Part shown: positions 60,628-64,000 of the stretch, piece by piece
How positions within the stretch are numbered: the stretch's first letter is position 1
Layout: each line of letters starts with the position of its first letter
DNA from: CAYZJV01 sp964478945
GTDB lineage: Bacteria; Spirochaetota; Spirochaetia; Sphaerochaetales; Sphaerochaetaceae
DNA: 64,000 nucleotides
NCBI GenBank assembly: GCA_964478945.1
Contig: CAYZJV010000002.1
Location: 29,923-93,922, forward strand
Direction of reading: 5' to 3'
Notes under the pieces: generated by a model
What the model saw: the letters and a program-made list of their open reading frames with translations, nothing else
Databases searched by the model: none
What the model was told of the DNA's origin: nothing
Made by a program: the position numbers and the translations under genes

Positions 60628-61599
60628 ATGACCATAAGCAAGAATTCCATTTTGAAAAAACTGCAGAGTTACAACAATAGCGAGATGACCTTGTTGATCG
60701 CGCTCTTCCTCATAGGAACGGTTTTCACCATTTTATCACCGTATTTTCTTTCCATTAAGAATTTTTTGAATATCGGGATCTATTCCGCCATCATCGGGGT
60801 TACTGCTACCACGACCACATTGGCCTTGATCCAAGGCTGCATAGATATCTCTGTGGGAAGTATCATGGCCTTGACCGGTATGGTGTGTGCGATTCTTCTC
60901 AAATCGGGAATGCCGATGCCATTCGCCATTTTGATCGCCTTCAGTTTGGGAATCGCGTGTGGATTGTTCAATGGAATCATGGTGAGCAAAGCAAAAATCA
61001 ATCCGATGATTACGACCCTATCCACCATGACGATCTTCCGAGGTATCGCATACCTCTCGAACAATGGCATCTCGATTGTCATCAACAACAATGCATTCAA
61101 ATGGATCGGACGTGGGTACATAGGTCCCATTCCATTCATCATTATACTCATGGTCTCGGCATACTTCATCATGTGGTACATATCCAAATACACTGCATTC
61201 GGAAGAAAAATCTACGCAACCGGGAGTAACTCCAGGGCGAGTTATCTTTCGGGAATCAATGTAAGTAGAATGATCTGGGTCGTGTATCTGTTGAACGGCA
61301 TGATGGCCGGCACCTCAGGTATTTTGATGGCATCACAAAGTGGAGCAGGTCTTCCCATCGCAGGTGAAGGATATGAGATGACCATCATCTCGGCCTGTAT
61401 CCTTGGCGGAACCTCACTCAGTGGAGGAAAGGGAAGTATTTGGGGAACCTTCATAGGAGTCATCATGCTCACCACCATCTCGAATGGACTGACCATGCTG
61501 GCTGTCCCCACTTTCTGGCAACATATCATCAAGGGTGTCATCCTATTGATTTCGGTGTTGATCGACTCGATCCGTAGCGGAGCGTTGAAGAAAATTTAG
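60628..61599 (+). CDS. CUT2 sugar ABC transporter permease (RbsC-like), importer B
   Basis: A 323-residue permease with LALIQGCIDISVGSIMALTG, GRKIYATGSNSRASYLSGI and ILGGTSLSGGKGSIWGTFIG. It is the only permease in this operon, so the channel is probably a homodimer, unlike importers C and D. The start at 60628 lies 1 bp after the ATPase stop; an in-frame ATG at 60619 overlaps that gene. Confidence 0.9.
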   Translation: MTISKNSILKKLQSYNNSEMTLLIALFLIGTVFTILSPYFLSIKNFLNIGIYSAIIGVTATTTTLALIQGCIDISVGSIMALTGMVCAILLKSGMPMPFAILIAFSLGIACGLFNGIMVSKAKINPMITTLSTMTIFRGIAYLSNNGISIVINNNAFKWIGRGYIGPIPFIIILMVSAYFIMWYISKYTAFGRKIYATGSNSRASYLSGINVSRMIWVVYLLNGMMAGTSGILMASQSGAGLPIAGEGYEMTIISACILGGTSLSGGKGSIWGTFIGVIMLTTISNGLTMLAVPTFWQHIIKGVILLISVLIDSIRSGALKKI

Positions 61600-61611
61600 G
61601 GAGGAACATAC

Positions 61612-62799
61612 ATGGAAAGGCCGAAGATACCACACTCGGAATTCACACGAAGAATCGAACACATCCAAGGATTCATGGAGGAACAGTCAATTCAGGCCAT
61701 GTTCATCTATGGAGATGAGTACAGGAAGGAAAACCTGCGGTATGTGTCCAACTATTGGCCCATGTTCGAACGTGGTGCACTCCTGTTGGGAGCCGATGAC
61801 CATCCGGTATTGCTTTGTGCTCCGGAAGGCGAACAGGTGGCAAGGGAGACTACAGTGTGGCCCGATGTTCGACTGTTGCCCGACTTCCTTTGCATCACCG
61901 TACCCGATCCCATCGAATATCCTTTGGCGAAGTACACCGATTTCTCCACATTGGCAACGCAAGTGAGGACACGGAACAAAAAGCTGGAAAGACTGGGAAT
62001 CGTCGGAATCGATGCCATGTCCCACCCTCTGTATGAAGCGATATCCCGTGCATTCGGTTGTGAGATCGTCGACTGCAACCATGTGCTCTATGACATGAGG
62101 AGAAACAAGAGTGAATATGAGGTGGCCTGCTTGGAAGAAGCTGCGAGGATTGCCGACGGAGCCTACGAGGTATTGCTTAAATCCAATTTGGTGGGAAAAA
62201 CCGAGATCGAAGCCGCAGGTATCATCGAGGGAGCGGCACGGGCATTGGGAGCCGAACACATCATATTCAATGTCTTCGGTTCGGGGGACCGCACCAACAC
62301 GATCATAGGCAGACCCACCGACAAGATCATCGAGGATGGCGATATGATCATGTGCGCCTTGGCCGTACAGTACGAAGGCTATGTCGCCACATGTGAAGTT
62401 CCCTTCGCAGTAGGCAACTATTCCGATGAAACGAAACGCGTCATCGATGTGCTCATCGGAGCTTCGGCTGCCGGCTTGCCCCATCTCAAGGCGGGTGTTC
62501 CGATGAAGCGATTCGTCAAGGCGGTGAAGGATTACTTCAGAGCCCAAGGAGTCTCCGAATACGATGTGTATCCACCATTGCATGGAATCGGATGCGCGGA
62601 AGCCGAATCCCCCTACCCCAATGAGGAGACGGACAAACCATTCGAAGTGGGAATGACGGTGAATACGGATATCAGTCTGTTCGGAATGAAACAAGGTGCG
62701 AACAGGATCGAGGAAGGCTTCGTCGTCACTGAAGAGGAAGCCAGGACACTATCACCCTTCGTGCATGCATATTGCAGGGATTGGTTGGGACGCAACTAA
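61612..62799 (+). CDS. M24-family (creatinase fold) protein, type B
   Basis: A 395-residue type B protein similar to 42022-43194. Shared: a G-S-G-D-R motif (VFGSGDRTNTIIG), LHGIGCAEAESPY with the active-site His, and GMTVNTDISLFG...RIEEGFVVTEEEA. The M24 metal Asp pair is missing (MIMCALAVQYEGYVATCEVPF), as in creatinase. Start 12 bp after the permease behind GGGAGGA. Immediately followed by type A, so the two may act as partners or in sequence on the imported compound. Confidence 0.83.
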   Translation: MERPKIPHSEFTRRIEHIQGFMEEQSIQAMFIYGDEYRKENLRYVSNYWPMFERGALLLGADDHPVLLCAPEGEQVARETTVWPDVRLLPDFLCITVPDPIEYPLAKYTDFSTLATQVRTRNKKLERLGIVGIDAMSHPLYEAISRAFGCEIVDCNHVLYDMRRNKSEYEVACLEEAARIADGAYEVLLKSNLVGKTEIEAAGIIEGAARALGAEHIIFNVFGSGDRTNTIIGRPTDKIIEDGDMIMCALAVQYEGYVATCEVPFAVGNYSDETKRVIDVLIGASAAGLPHLKAGVPMKRFVKAVKDYFRAQGVSEYDVYPPLHGIGCAEAESPYPNEETDKPFEVGMTVNTDISLFGMKQGANRIEEGFVVTEEEARTLSPFVHAYCRDWLGRN

Positions 62800-62811
62800 A
62801 GGAGAAACCAG

Positions 62812-63993
62812 ATGGAAACAAGACCAAGAATACCCGATTCGGAATTCAAGTCACGGGCACGCAAAGTGCAACACCTTATGAAGGAAAGTGATATCGATGT
62901 GCTGATGGCATTTGCCAATGAAGCCGAACCCCAATTCGCACGATACCTGTCCGATTACTGGCCTTCATTCGAAACCGCTGCAGTGGTGTTGGGGCAGGAA
63001 GGAGAGCCTATCCTGGTGATCGGTCCCGAGAGCTTGACCTACGCAAAGGATCGTTCCCGTATCAAAGAAATCAGACGCGTACAATCGTTCAGGGAATCGT
63101 CCAATCCGGAATATCCCGGAGTGGTGTTGGATACACTGGTGGATGTGATCAAGGATGTGTGCCAAGACAAACCTGTGAAACGTGGAGCGATCGCAGGGAT
63201 CAATCTTGTTTCACACTTGGTGTATGCCGATTATCGGAAAGCCTTGGCAACATTCAGCTGCAACACGATAGAAGATGGCGACCAATTGGTCATGAAACCA
63301 CGGATGGTGAAATCGGAACTGGAAATCGCCTGTATGCGTGAAGCTGGCAGGATATCACATCTTGGGATGCGCCATGTCCTGGACTCCATCAAAGTCGGGA
63401 TGACGGAGATGCAGGTGCGTGGCTTGGGTGTGGCAAAGATCTACGAGATGGGAGCGGAGAATGAAGCGTATCCCATGTGGACTCTTGCCGGACAGGGTGG
63501 AGATCAGGCTATCAGCCGAGCCCGACAAAAGATCATCGCCACAGGTGATCTGGTCCATATCGGAGTCGGTGCGCGTTATGAAGGATATGCATCCTCGATA
63601 GGAAGACAAGCAATCATGGGAAAGCCGAAAGAGTGGATGACCAAAGCCATCGAAACGGCCTATGAAGCACATGAGATCATCCTCTCTCGCCTCTATGAAG
63701 GCAACAATGCAAGGGATGTGGCCGATGCCTACTTCTCATTCATGGAAAAGAATCACTACACCGATTGGCTGCTCTATGGACCATGTCATGCAACCGGTAT
63801 GATGGAGGGGGAACCCCCTTGGATCGAGTCGAACAGCGACTACGAGTTGAAGGAGAATATGACCTACTGCATCGATATCTTCATGCAAAATGGCAAGGGA
63901 GAAGGATTCAGGGTGGAAGACAGTGTCAGGGTCGGAAAGACAAGAGGAGAGAACATGACCAACTTCCCCAAGGAATTGTTCATCGTACGCTGA
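62812..63993 (+). CDS. M24-family (creatinase fold) protein, type A
   Basis: A 393-residue type A protein similar to 40340-41509: IGPESLTYAKDRSRIKEI, QSFRESSNPEYP and LLYGPCHATGMMEGEPPW with the conserved His. The first M24 metal motif is LVHIGVGARYEGYASSIGRQ with no Asp, so it should be metal-free. AAAGGAG precedes the ATG. It ends 7 bp before the window edge, so the operon may continue. Confidence 0.83.
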   Translation: METRPRIPDSEFKSRARKVQHLMKESDIDVLMAFANEAEPQFARYLSDYWPSFETAAVVLGQEGEPILVIGPESLTYAKDRSRIKEIRRVQSFRESSNPEYPGVVLDTLVDVIKDVCQDKPVKRGAIAGINLVSHLVYADYRKALATFSCNTIEDGDQLVMKPRMVKSELEIACMREAGRISHLGMRHVLDSIKVGMTEMQVRGLGVAKIYEMGAENEAYPMWTLAGQGGDQAISRARQKIIATGDLVHIGVGARYEGYASSIGRQAIMGKPKEWMTKAIETAYEAHEIILSRLYEGNNARDVADAYFSFMEKNHYTDWLLYGPCHATGMMEGEPPWIESNSDYELKENMTYCIDIFMQNGKGEGFRVEDSVRVGKTRGENMTNFPKELFIVR

Positions 63994-64000
63994 TCTCAAG

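Noticed and set aside
1..64000. tRNA genes, CRISPR arrays, insertion sequences or prophage genes
   Set aside because: None was recognised on reading both strands; no transposase, integrase, terminal inverted repeats with a transposase frame, or regularly spaced repeats were seen.

Overview
The window looks like a 64 kb piece of a draft or metagenome-derived genome from a spirochaete, most likely Sphaerochaeta-like. This is inferred from the many ABC solute-binding proteins whose signal peptides end in A-G-A-A-E type junctions, the density of CUT1, CUT2 and ROK/LacI sugar genes, and moderate GC. No rRNA, tRNA, CRISPR array, IS element or phage gene was seen. There are two 100-N gaps. The first (28013-28112) is an artefact, because identical 55-bp sequences flank it and collapsing them restores an intact gene. 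The second (39174-39273) is real and truncates two convergent genes.

Layout. (1) 1-7085, plus strand: the end of a TctAB tricarboxylate-type transporter, a sugar isomerase, a Gfo/Idh/MocA dehydrogenase, a NagB-like deaminase, a DegT aminotransferase and an AraC regulator. (2) 25043-7070, all minus strand, in three blocks: an enolase-superfamily enzyme with an NMT1-type ABC importer, a dehydrogenase and a creatininase-like protein; then nagA and a ROK regulator; then a CUT1 importer with two amidohydrolases (one apparently degenerate), an AGE-ceramidase fusion and a UroD-like protein. (3) 25159-27254: a ROK regulator and a second sugar isomerase. (4) 27444-35008: a deoR-nagA-nagB operon, a divergent PP2C-like gene and an AfuABC/FbpABC-type importer. 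(5) 35258-38035: a VOC protein, an unknown protein and a diguanylate cyclase. (6) 38151-63993: a DUF4432 epimerase, an MFS transporter, three ribose-type (CUT2) importers, four metal-ligand-free M24 (creatinase-fold) proteins, an M81/MlrC-like protein, a phosphotriesterase-like enzyme, two Anabaena-sensory-rhodopsin-transducer (ASRT) homologues and two LacI regulators.

How it may work together. Most operons pair one importer with hydrolases, isomerases or dehydrogenases and a dedicated repressor, so the region reads as a scavenging island for sugars, amino sugars and related small molecules. The most unusual part is a module that occurs twice: a small ASRT-domain protein plus two different M24 subtypes (type B always 5' of type A). 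One copy sits with an MFS carrier (43194-39274) and one with an ABC importer (56607-63993). No rhodopsin gene is present, so the ASRT proteins probably sense or bind a small molecule here. A repeated ACAACGTTGT operator ties one module copy, two CUT2 operons and a LacI gene into one candidate regulon.

Regulatory DNA is readable at several points: LacI-type palindromes, two candidate ROK operator families, an inverted GATGCATC repeat around a promoter, a perfect 13-bp palindrome, a structured repeat present twice, and a strong hairpin directly after each of the six complete solute-binding-protein genes.
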